From positions 1-64,000 of the forward strand of contig JBELMP010000001.1 in assembly GCA_042095695.1 (NCBI GenBank): a DNA stretch of 64,000 nt, read 5' to 3'. The notes under the pieces were generated by a model. The model saw only the letters and a list, made by a program, of their open reading frames with translations, was not told the origin of the DNA and made no database searches. This document shows, in pieces, positions 1 through 7,485 of the stretch. The position numbers and the translations under genes were made by a program. Each line of letters begins with the position of its first letter. Within the stretch, counting starts at the first letter, position 1. This DNA comes from Maricaulis sp042095695 (lineage in GTDB: Bacteria; Pseudomonadota; Alphaproteobacteria; Caulobacterales; Maricaulaceae).

Positions 1-63
1 GTGAAGCAGCAACCGGCCAGGAGTGACCCAGAAGCGTGGGTTGCGAGCCACCGGCACGTCAGA
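1..63 (+). ncRNA. Possible 3' part of a structured RNA (very tentative)
   Basis: The window opens in sequence that is clearly transcribed rightward, because it runs straight into an intrinsic terminator at 64-88. It contains a short hairpin (ACCCA/TGGGT around 27-42) and ends in a GC-rich segment, GCGAGCCACCGGCAC, that would pair with something upstream of the window. The AAGCAGC near its start is reminiscent of the SRP RNA internal loop, but the flanking bases do not match the usual GGAAGCAGC. It may equally be the end of an unrelated gene. Confidence 0.22.
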
Positions 64-88
64 CCCCGCACCGAAGTGCGGGGTTTTC
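64..88 (+). terminator. Intrinsic terminator of the transcript entering from the left
   Basis: An 8-bp perfect stem, CCCCGCAC (64-71) with GTGCGGGG (76-83), closes a CGAA loop and is followed by TTTTCT. It ends a rightward transcript that starts outside the window and lies 20 bases from the end of the convergent BI-1 gene. Confidence 0.85.
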
Positions 89-107
89 TGGTGGATGGTC
101 CAGGATT

Positions 108-872
108 CTATTCGCGGCTAGAGAGCAGCGAAAGGATGATCTGGAACATGTTCACGAAGGCGATATAGAGGTTCAGTGCGCCATAATTGGTCATGACCGC
201 CATCGAACGCTGATCGCCGGCGATCTCGTAATAGGTGACTTTGAGCGCCTGCGTCTGCCAAGCGGTAACGCCCGCCATCAGCAGAAGAACAGCGAATTGC
301 AGTAGCAGTTCCAGAACGCCGGACTGGAAGAAGAAGACATTCAGCAAACCGAGAACGACTGCACCGATGATCGCCATAAACAGGAAAGACTGCAGCGGCA
401 TCAGATTGATCTTGGTCGTATAGCCGAAGATGGACAGACCCATGAAGGCGGCCGCCGTGATGACGAAGGCCTGGGCAATTGTCCCGAAATCGACGTTCAG
501 CGTATTGCCCGCGTAATTCTGGACCGTGGCATTACCGGACGCCAGGATGACCCAGAAGCTCAGCGAAATGCCGATCAGCGTGACCACTGCCCAGTAAAGA
601 AAGGCGGATCCGGCCGGGGACGGGTTGCGCATGAAGAACATGGAACCGAACAAAAGGACGAGAGGCCCGAACTGGACCACGTAGAGCAATGGCGTGCCGA
701 AGACGAGCTGGGTCAGCGGCGCGATCGTGCCGACCGCGTAAGCCAGAGCGGCGGACAGCAAAAGCCCCAGGCCCATCTTGTTGTAAACGCCCAGCATGAA
801 GCTGCGCAGGCCGGCATCAACCGACATATCCATGGACGGCGCGGCGCCGTACGGACGGGAGAAATCATTCAT
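108..872 (-). CDS. Bax inhibitor-1/YccA family membrane protein
   Basis: A 254-residue protein of the BI-1/YccA (UPF0005, TMBIM) family. Bacterial members are inner-membrane proteins that interact with or modulate the FtsH protease, or act as pH-sensitive calcium leak channels; which applies here is not known. After a roughly 30-residue hydrophilic N-terminus with a run of small residues, about seven hydrophobic segments follow one another to the C-terminus. The internal GTIAQAFVITAAAFMGLS stretch and the late NLYIAFVNMFQIILSL helix are typical of the family. It is a single gene, convergent with a terminated transcript on its left and divergent from thpR on its right. Confidence 0.9.
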   Translation of the reverse strand: MNDFSRPYGAAPSMDMSVDAGLRSFMLGVYNKMGLGLLLSAALAYAVGTIAPLTQLVFGTPLLYVVQFGPLVLLFGSMFFMRNPSPAGSAFLYWAVVTLIGISLSFWVILASGNATVQNYAGNTLNVDFGTIAQAFVITAAAFMGLSIFGYTTKINLMPLQSFLFMAIIGAVVLGLLNVFFFQSGVLELLLQFAVLLLMAGVTAWQTQALKVTYYEIAGDQRSMAVMTNYGALNLYIAFVNMFQIILSLLSSRE

Positions 873-1067
873 GGTTCACGTCTCACAAGTGTTGCGTCGC
901 AAAATAGACAGACGCCGCCTGTCAGGGCGGTTTGGTTTATAATATCGCCTCCAGGACCTGAATGGCAAGGCGGGACGGGCGGGGGTCGCGTCCCCCCTTG
1001 GTGATTTCACTGGACCCCGACCTGGCTTGGCAGTAGAGCGTGCTCCTCAGCCAGCTGTTTGATTTCC

Positions 1068-1607
1068 ATGTCGCTTCGCCTGTTTGCCGCCATTCCCATA
1101 CCGGTCGCGCTGCATCCCGAATTGTTGCGGCTTCAACGCGGCCTGCCCGGCGCAAGCTGGCGACCGAGCGAGAATTTCCATATCACCCTGCGCTTCGCCG
1201 GTGATGTGACCGCGCTCCAGGCCGAGGATTTCGATGCTGAGCTCCGCGCGATTACATTGCCCAGCTTCACATTATCGCTCGCCGGGGCGGACTGGTTCGG
1301 CAAATCCGATCCGCACACGCTCTGGATCGGCGTGCGCGCCTGCGACGCCTTGCTCCAGCTCCAGGCGCGGTGCGAACGCGCTGCCCGGCACGCCGGGCTT
1401 GTGGCTGAGACGCGAAAGTTCAAACCGCATATGACGCTCGCCTATCTCGGCAAGACCCCGGTCGAACGCCTCGCCGCCTGGTGTCGGGACCGGTACAGCT
1501 TTGGCACAGAGGCTGTGGCTATTACCCATTTCAGCCTGTTCGAAAGCCTGTCGCATAAGGGCGGGCCCAATATCTACACACCCATTGCGGACTATCGGCT
1601 CGGTTAG
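1068..1607 (+). CDS. thpR: RNA 2',3'-cyclic phosphodiesterase (2H family, LigT/ThpR)
   Basis: A 179-residue two-histidine phosphoesterase. ThpR hydrolyses RNA 2',3'-cyclic phosphate ends to 2'-phosphates and was first described as a 2'-5' RNA ligase. Both HxTx catalytic motifs are present, HITL at residue 38 and HMTL near residue 121, in the usual spacing and at the usual length. The ATG at 1068 gives the family N-terminus (MSLRLFAAIPIP); the reading frame is also open from a TTG nine bases upstream. The stop overlaps the stop of the convergent histidine kinase by a few bases. Confidence 0.92.
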   Translation: MSLRLFAAIPIPVALHPELLRLQRGLPGASWRPSENFHITLRFAGDVTALQAEDFDAELRAITLPSFTLSLAGADWFGKSDPHTLWIGVRACDALLQLQARCERAARHAGLVAETRKFKPHMTLAYLGKTPVERLAAWCRDRYSFGTEAVAITHFSLFESLSHKGGPNIYTPIADYRLG

Positions 1608-2755
1608 AGCGCGTCGTCAGAGTCGGTGGTTTCCGGCTCACACTGGACCTGGACACGAAGCAGGGCGCGGGTGCCGCGCGACAAGCGCTCAAGCGTCACC
1701 TGCCCATCCATCAATCGCGCGATATGCCAGCAAATAGCCAGGCCCAGCCCGACCTCGCCCTGGTTTACATTGCCACTGGTGCGCGCGAGCCCGTCCAATA
1801 CGTCTTGTTCGACACCAATCCCGGTATCGACAACTTCAAACTCCAGCCAGATCCGTTCAGCCTCGGCTGCCTGGACACGAACCTCGATATCAACACTGCC
1901 CGACGGCGCATATTTGATCGCATTGGAGACGAGATTGTTCAGCGCCTGGCGCAGAAGGATTTGGTCACCGATCACATTGCGGTCGACATCCGCGCCTGCC
2001 TTCACATTGATGGAAAGGCCTTTCTCACTCGCAATCGGCTGGAATAGCGCCTCGATGCTGGTCGCCAGCTCGACAGGGTTGAAGAGGATGGTGCGCACGT
2101 CGGTCTGGCCGCTTTCCAGACGGGCGAGATCAAGCACATCGCTGACGCGGGTCAACATAGCCTTGGCGGACTGTTCCAGCGTACCCAGCAAGCGGCGCTG
2201 ATCCTCGGCCAGGCCGGTATTCGAAAGCAGGCTCGCCAGCCCCAGTATCCCATTAAGCGGCGTGCGTAATTCATGGCTGATCGAAACCAGGAATTCCGAT
2301 TTCAGGCGACTGCTCTCGCGCTGACGCTGAGCGCTCGCAAGCAACTCCTCCTCAGCCCGGTCGCGCGAGCCGATCTCGGCTTTCAATTCGGCGGCAGAGC
2401 GATTGAGATCTGAATAGATGGCAGAAATGCGAACCAGCAATTGCACAAAGCCGACCGCCAAAAATGCCGTGGCGAAGAGATCGGACAGGAAACCCAGATC
2501 ATCGTGAATAAAGGCCGACGCCGAACTCGCATCAATGAATTGCGGGGCCAGCGCGCCAGCAGCAATTGCGAGCAGGTTCGTCAAGTGCAGGATGATCCAG
2601 ATGCTCATCCCGATCACCAGAAGAATGAGCGGGGTTCGGACCGGCTGAAACACCGGTCGCCGGGCGTAGTACAGGCTCAAATGCGCGCCATAGCCAGCAG
2701 CGGCTATCACGAACACATCAAGGACAACTGTGAATAGCAAAGGGTCCAAGATCAT
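1604..2755 (-). CDS. Membrane sensor histidine kinase
   Basis: A 383-residue orphan sensor kinase. Three to four hydrophobic segments fill residues 5-110 and no large periplasmic domain is visible, so the signal is probably sensed in or near the membrane. A short coiled-coil linker leads into the HisKA domain with its phosphoaccepting His in SHELRTPLNG (about residue 160). The ATPase domain has the N box (NLVSNAIKYAP, about 275), G1 (VVDTGIGV) and G2 (GEVGLGLAI). No receiver domain is fused and no response regulator gene is adjacent, so the partner is unknown. It lies downstream of argG on the same strand, separated by 182 bases that could hold its own promoter. Confidence 0.9.
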   Translation of the reverse strand: MILDPLLFTVVLDVFVIAAAGYGAHLSLYYARRPVFQPVRTPLILLVIGMSIWIILHLTNLLAIAAGALAPQFIDASSASAFIHDDLGFLSDLFATAFLAVGFVQLLVRISAIYSDLNRSAAELKAEIGSRDRAEEELLASAQRQRESSRLKSEFLVSISHELRTPLNGILGLASLLSNTGLAEDQRRLLGTLEQSAKAMLTRVSDVLDLARLESGQTDVRTILFNPVELATSIEALFQPIASEKGLSINVKAGADVDRNVIGDQILLRQALNNLVSNAIKYAPSGSVDIEVRVQAAEAERIWLEFEVVDTGIGVEQDVLDGLARTSGNVNQGEVGLGLAICWHIARLMDGQVTLERLSRGTRALLRVQVQCEPETTDSDDAL

Positions 2756-2937
2756 TACGCGCCCTTACGGTCCCCCCGAACCATGGCTAAACTCGACATG
2801 CAGCGCCGCAGCGCGATCGAATGGGATCACTCCCCAGAATCACGCTGCCGCCCCAGATTTCATATGTAAAGGCAATACGCCCCCGATGAATTTTTCATGA
2901 GCGAGGCTTGATTTCGCGTCAAGTCACGCAATCGCGA

Positions 2938-4170
2938 TCACTGATTGCGGCCGAGCTTGCGCCGACGCCGCGCCAGAAGCTGTAACCGCAGCGCATTCAG
3001 GCGGATAAAGCCTTCCGCGTCCTTCTGATCGTAAACCTCGTCATCCTCGAAAGTGACATGTTCCAGGGAGTAGAGTGAGGCAGGTGAAGTCCGCCCAACC
3101 ACATCGGCGCGCCCCTTATAGAGCTTGAGGCGCACCTCGCCGCTCACGAAATCCTGGCTGGCATCGATCGCCGCCTGCAGCATCTCGCGCTCCGGCGAAA
3201 ACCAGAAACCCTCGTAAACCAGCTTGGCATAGCGCGGCATTAGCTCGTCCTTGAGATGCGCTGCGCCACGGTCCAGGGTGATCTGCTCGATCCCGCGATG
3301 GGCTTCCATCAGGATCATACCGCCCGGCGTTTCATAAATGCCCCGCGATTTCATGCCGACAAAGCGATTTTCGACCAGGTCGAGCCGGCCGATGCCATGC
3401 TCGCGACCCAGCGCGTTGAGCGCTGCCAGCAGGACCGCAGGCGACATCGCCTCGCCATTGAGCGAGACCGCATCCCCGCGCTCAAAGCCAATCGTGATAT
3501 AGGCAGGCGTGTCCGGTGCATCCTCCGGGCGGCGGGTGCGTTGATAGACGATCTCGGCAGCCTCCTCACCCGGGTCTTCCAACATCTTGCCTTCCGAAGA
3601 CGTGTGCCAGAGATTGGCATCAACAGAGAAAGGCGCCTCGCCGCGCTTGTCCGTGGGCACGGTAATGCCCCTGGACTCGGCATATTCAATCAGACGGGTC
3701 CGGGAAGTCAGGTCCCACTCGCGCCAGGGCGCGATAACGTGAAGATCCGGGTCCAGCGCATAAACGCCGAGCTCAAAGCGGACCTGGTCATTGCCCTTGC
3801 CAGTGGCACCGTGCGCCACGGCATCGGCTCCGGTCTCATGCGCGATCTCGACGAGACGCTTGGAGATCAGCGGACGAGCAATCGAGGTCCCCAGCAGGTA
3901 AAGCCCCTCATACAAGGCATTGGCGCGCACCATCGGATAGACGAAATCACGGACGAACTCCTCGCGCAGATCCTCGATAAAGATTTCCGAAACGCCCGCC
4001 GCAACAGCCTTTTCGCGAGCCGGTTCCAGCTCCTCGCCCTGACCGAGATCGGCAGTGAAGGTCACGACTTCAGCGTTATAAGCTTCCTGCAGCCATTTCA
4101 GGATAACCGATGTGTCCAGACCGCCTGAATAGGCGAGAACGATTTTCTTGATCGGACGCGACGCGCTCAT
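2938..4170 (-). CDS. argG: Argininosuccinate synthase
   Basis: Joins citrulline and aspartate with ATP to form argininosuccinate, the penultimate step of arginine synthesis; cytoplasmic homotetramer. The protein is 410 residues, the family length. It has the N-type ATP pyrophosphatase PP-loop AYSGGLDTS at about residues 12-20, followed by the conserved GNDQVRFE and ANLWHTSSEG segments. The ATG at 4170 is chosen because it directly precedes MSASRPIKKIVLAYSGG and has an AGGGGA ribosome site; the frame stays open another 26 codons upstream without family similarity. It is divergent from the SDR gene. Confidence 0.97.
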   Translation of the reverse strand: MSASRPIKKIVLAYSGGLDTSVILKWLQEAYNAEVVTFTADLGQGEELEPAREKAVAAGVSEIFIEDLREEFVRDFVYPMVRANALYEGLYLLGTSIARPLISKRLVEIAHETGADAVAHGATGKGNDQVRFELGVYALDPDLHVIAPWREWDLTSRTRLIEYAESRGITVPTDKRGEAPFSVDANLWHTSSEGKMLEDPGEEAAEIVYQRTRRPEDAPDTPAYITIGFERGDAVSLNGEAMSPAVLLAALNALGREHGIGRLDLVENRFVGMKSRGIYETPGGMILMEAHRGIEQITLDRGAAHLKDELMPRYAKLVYEGFWFSPEREMLQAAIDASQDFVSGEVRLKLYKGRADVVGRTSPASLYSLEHVTFEDDEVYDQKDAEGFIRLNALRLQLLARRRRKLGRNQ

Positions 4171-4314
4171 ATTGGGTCCCCTGGCTTGTATGCGCTTACC
4201 GCCTAAACCCAGCGACGCCGGGCCGCAAGCCTGCATGCAGTCATGCACTGCCTGTGACCGCCCGGCTGGACAAGCGCCGTACAGCTGCCAATCTGTGCAG
4301 CAAGGGAGGCCGGA

Positions 4315-5145
4315 ATGAGTCGAAAACTCGCTTTGATAACCGGAGCCTCAGCCGGAATCGGCGAGGCTCTGGCCCGTGAATTCGCAGCCAATGGATGGGA
4401 TGTCGCCCTGGTCGCCCGCCGGGCAGACAGGTTGCGCGCCGTCGCCCTGTCGATCGAGGAAAGCTATAATGTCGATACGCTCGTCATTGAAGCGGATCTG
4501 AACCACCCCGATGCGCCGTCCCTTATCCTTGCCGCGATCGATGCCGCCGAGCGTGATGTCGATGCACTGGTCAACAATGCCGGCTTCGGCCTGCCAGGGA
4601 CCTATGTCCAGACCGGCTGGAAACAGCAAGCGGACTTCCTCCAACTCATGCTGACCAGTTATTGCGAGCTGGTCCATCGCCTCCTGCCCGGCATGCAGGA
4701 GCGCGGATATGGCCGCATCATCAATGTCGCCTCGGTCGCCGGCATTATGCCGGGCACACGCGGCCATACGCTCTACGCGGCTGTGAAAGCCGCCCTGATC
4801 AAGTTCAGCGAATCCCTGCATCTGGAAAACGCCGAGACCGGAATTCATGTCACTGCGCTTTGTCCGGGCCTGACCTATTCTGAGTTTCACGATGTGAATG
4901 GCACGCGCGGCGCTGTATCCAAATTGCCGAAATACTGGTGGCTGCCCGCGGGCAGCGTGGCTCGTATCGGCTATGCCGCAGTCCAGGCGAACCGCGCAGT
5001 CGCCGTGCCCGGATTGTGGTGGCAATTTCTCACCGGCCTCTACAAGCTCATGCCGCGCAGTCTGGCCCTTTGGCTGACGGCGCGCTCCAGCGCACGCTTG
5101 CGCAATACCGCGCCGGACAAGGGCGCTGACGCCGTCGCCGACTAG
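4315..5145 (+). CDS. Short-chain dehydrogenase/reductase (SDR family)
   Basis: A 276-residue classical SDR. It has the nucleotide-binding TGASAGIG at residues 8-15, NNAG near residue 91, and the catalytic Tyr and Lys in YAAVKAA near residue 155. The last 50 residues include a hydrophobic stretch (WWQFLTGLYKLMP) that could sit on the membrane. The substrate cannot be read from the sequence. It begins after a GGGAGG ribosome site and is followed 26 bases later by pyrF on the same strand, so the two are probably cotranscribed, although no shared function is evident. Confidence 0.88.
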   Translation: MSRKLALITGASAGIGEALAREFAANGWDVALVARRADRLRAVALSIEESYNVDTLVIEADLNHPDAPSLILAAIDAAERDVDALVNNAGFGLPGTYVQTGWKQQADFLQLMLTSYCELVHRLLPGMQERGYGRIINVASVAGIMPGTRGHTLYAAVKAALIKFSESLHLENAETGIHVTALCPGLTYSEFHDVNGTRGAVSKLPKYWWLPAGSVARIGYAAVQANRAVAVPGLWWQFLTGLYKLMPRSLALWLTARSSARLRNTAPDKGADAVAD

Positions 5146-5171
5146 ATCCCGTCCATCCAGAAGCAGAACCC

Positions 5172-5879
5172 ATGACCCAGACCGACCCTCGCCTTATCGT
5201 CGCGCTCGATCAGCCGACCACGGCCGCCGCCGAAGCCATTGTCGACCGCATTGGTGAGGCCGTTTCCTTCTACAAGATCGGACTCCAGCTACTACCGATT
5301 GGCGGCATGGATCTGTGCAGCCATCTCAAGGCACGCGGCAAGCACGTCTTTCTCGATTACAAGCTGCACGACATACCGGCGACCGTTGAAAAGGCGACAG
5401 TCAGCATCACCAGTGCAGGGGCCGATCTGCTGACAGTTCATGCCGAGCCGGCTGTCATGAAAGCCGCCGCGGCGGGGCGCGGGGACAGCGCGCTGAAAAT
5501 TCTCGGTGTGACTGTCATGACCTGTTATGACGACGCCATGCTCGCCGAGATGGGCTATGCCATGAAGGCACGAGACCTGGTTCTGCGCCGTGTCGAGCAA
5601 AGCCTGGAGGCCGGTATTGATGGGGTCGTCGCCAGCGCTCAGGAGGCCGCCGAGATCCGGGAGAGATTTGGCGGTGACTTCCTCATCGTGACGCCGGGCA
5701 TCAGGCCGGCGGGCGCTGCTGTCGGCGATCAGAAACGTGTCGCTACTCCGGCGAATGCGCTGCAGGATGGCGCCACACATCTGGTTGTCGGTCGACCCAT
5801 TCATGGCGCGCCCGATCCGGCGCAGGCGGCCGCTGCCATTGTTGCGGAAATGGAGCAAGCCGTGCCGGCTCGCGCCTGA
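5172..5879 (+). CDS. pyrF: Orotidine-5'-phosphate decarboxylase
   Basis: Last step of de novo UMP synthesis: decarboxylates OMP to UMP. A TIM-barrel protein of 235 residues with the N-terminal VALDQPT strand and the catalytic Lys-Asp network in LDYKLHDIPATVEKA (about residues 59-73). The late phosphate-binding segment TPGIRPAGA and the VGRPIHGAPDP loop are also present. It lies directly behind the SDR gene. A convergent small ORF overlaps its 3' end by about 137 bases. Confidence 0.96.
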   Translation: MTQTDPRLIVALDQPTTAAAEAIVDRIGEAVSFYKIGLQLLPIGGMDLCSHLKARGKHVFLDYKLHDIPATVEKATVSITSAGADLLTVHAEPAVMKAAAAGRGDSALKILGVTVMTCYDDAMLAEMGYAMKARDLVLRRVEQSLEAGIDGVVASAQEAAEIRERFGGDFLIVTPGIRPAGAAVGDQKRVATPANALQDGATHLVVGRPIHGAPDPAQAAAAIVAEMEQAVPARA

Positions 5880-6063
5880 CCGGGACGGCATAGATATAGC
5901 CACCCACCGCGACCCAGCGCCATTGCTGAGGCGGTTCGACACCGCCGCTCAAACGCCCTTCGAAAAAACTGTCTGGCAAGTGGATTGGCGTATCCGTGAC
6001 GGGCTCGGCCGCGGCCATCCCGGTCATGCCCGTAAGGGTCAGTATCAGCGCTAGATGTCGCAT
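5743..6063 (-). CDS. Small predicted secreted protein of unknown function
   Basis: A 106-codon reading frame. The first 20 residues look like a good Sec signal peptide (MRHLALILTLTGMTGMAAAE), followed by a plausible exported segment (HLPDSFFEGRLSGG, WRWVAVGGYIYAVPV). The C-terminal half lies antisense to the end of pyrF and is Pro/Arg rich, as antisense frames in GC-rich DNA often are, so the gene may be shorter in life or frameshifted. Not recognised. Without it, 5880-6164 would be non-coding. Confidence 0.42.
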   Translation of the reverse strand: MRHLALILTLTGMTGMAAAEPVTDTPIHLPDSFFEGRLSGGVEPPQQWRWVAVGGYIYAVPVRREPARLAPFPQQWQRPPAPDRARHEWVDRQPDVWRHPAAHSPE

Positions 6064-6164
6064 CGGATTAGGCTAGCACCGGCCAAATCACCGTTGAAAG
6101 CCCGCGCAACTGACAGGGGAAAACAGCGACTGCCGAACCGCCGGAGAGGGCAGCCGAGCCGGGC

Positions 6165-6365
6165 CTAGAAGTCGCTGACGATCCCTTTGCGCTCCCAGTC
6201 GCCAAAGCGGGTTGGCTCGGGGCCCTTGGGACCACCCTTTTCCTGTGGTTTCGCGGCCGCGTCCAGGCCTTCAGCTTCCGCCCGACGCTCGGCCGCCTCT
6301 TCAAGCGCGCGTCGTGCAGCGGGGCTGAGCTCTGTCTTGTCCGGGTTCTGACCGGGAATACTCAT
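6165..6365 (-). CDS. DUF1674 protein, SDHAF4-like succinate dehydrogenase assembly factor
   Basis: A 66-residue protein with the DUF1674 signature at its very C-terminus (GPEPTRFGDWERKGIVSDF). In eukaryotes the family member SDHAF4/Sdh8 binds flavinylated SdhA before complex II assembly; alphaproteobacterial members are presumed to do the same. The N-terminal half is charged and Ala-rich (AARRALEEAAERRAEAE) and probably helical. The ATG at 6365 gives a compact protein; in-frame Met codons further upstream would add up to 20 residues. Divergent from htpX, with 114 bases between them for promoters. Confidence 0.85.
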   Translation of the reverse strand: MSIPGQNPDKTELSPAARRALEEAAERRAEAEGLDAAAKPQEKGGPKGPEPTRFGDWERKGIVSDF

Positions 6366-6479
6366 GGCGCTAATCCCTTCTTGATCCATGCCTGTGCAAA
6401 TCCCAATTAGCGTGGCAGGGCCCAATAGCTAGTAAGGGCTGATGGGTTTGCCACCAAGAGATGAGCTGAAAAAGATATC

Positions 6480-7376
6480 ATGACCGCGAACACGCTTCGA
6501 ACCTTCCTCCTTTTGGCTGCCATGACTGCCCTGTTCATGGGGATAGGCTTCCTGTTGGGCGGCGCCGGCGGCGCCATGATCGCCCTGGTAATCGCCGCCA
6601 GTATGAATCTTTTCGCCTGGTGGCATTCCGCCGACATGGTGCTGCGCATGCACGGCGCGCAGGAAATTCGAAGTGATGAGCGTGATCCGTCCCTGCGCCG
6701 CTATGCCGAGGATGTCCACCAGCTCGCCCATCGCGCCGGCATGCCCCTGCCTCGGGTATTTGTGATCAATACGGACCAGCCCAATGCCTTTGCCACTGGA
6801 CGCGATCCGGGACACGCCGCTGTCGCCGCCACGACCGGCCTGCTCAATCGTCTGACGCGCGAGGAGGTTCAGGGCGTCATGGCGCACGAGCTCGCACATG
6901 TAAGAAATCGCGACACGCTCACGATGACGGTAACTGCGACGCTCGCTGGGGCCATCGGCATGCTGGCCAATTTCGCCCTCTTCTTCGGCGGCAATAACCG
7001 GGCCGGCCTGATCGGCACGATCGCCCTGATGATTTTCGCCCCGATGGCCGCGATGATGGTGCAATCCGCGATCAGCCGCTCGCGCGAATATGAGGCCGAT
7101 CGTGTTGGCGCGGAGATTCACGGCAACCCCATGGCGCTCGCAGCGGCACTGGAAAAGATCGAGCGGTCCGCCCGACAGACGCTGAACCCGGCGGCGGAAC
7201 GCAATCCGGCGACGGCACACATGTTCATCATCAACCCGCTGAACGGCCAGAATATGGACAATCTTTTCTCCACCCACCCCGACACGGCCAATCGCATCCA
7301 TCGACTGCGCCAGATGGCTGGATCGGCCGCGGCTGTCCGCTCGGGTCCCTGGGGGCAGCGCGGTCCCTGGGGCTAG
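6480..7376 (+). CDS. htpX: Protease HtpX, membrane zinc metalloprotease
   Basis: A 298-residue M48B protease that degrades misfolded inner-membrane proteins together with FtsH. Two hydrophobic N-terminal helices (residues 5-45) are followed by the zinc site HELAH (about residues 136-140), two more helices, and the third zinc ligand region SREYEADRVGAEI. The last 30 residues are Gly/Arg rich. It stands alone, divergent from the DUF1674 gene. Confidence 0.95.
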   Translation: MTANTLRTFLLLAAMTALFMGIGFLLGGAGGAMIALVIAASMNLFAWWHSADMVLRMHGAQEIRSDERDPSLRRYAEDVHQLAHRAGMPLPRVFVINTDQPNAFATGRDPGHAAVAATTGLLNRLTREEVQGVMAHELAHVRNRDTLTMTVTATLAGAIGMLANFALFFGGNNRAGLIGTIALMIFAPMAAMMVQSAISRSREYEADRVGAEIHGNPMALAAALEKIERSARQTLNPAAERNPATAHMFIINPLNGQNMDNLFSTHPDTANRIHRLRQMAGSAAAVRSGPWGQRGPWG

Positions 7377-7485
7377 GATGGCAACCGTGTAAAATATCCG
7401 CGCCGATGTAAGGTTAATTTAATGATTTTATGCGCTTAATCCAAGGTTGAAACACTCAGCCAAGCCACCCGCCAAGGTCGGATTG

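Noticed and set aside
911..938. CCGCC-N6-GGCGG hairpin followed by TTTGGTTT
   Set aside because: Only a five-pair stem and a broken T-run between divergent genes; not enough to call a terminator.
3256..4128. 290-codon plus-strand frame inside argG
   Set aside because: Antisense to argG, with no recognisable features.
7410..7446. AT-rich TTAA-containing stretch before the hybrid kinase considered as CtrA site
   Set aside because: No pair of TTAA half-sites with 7-base spacing.
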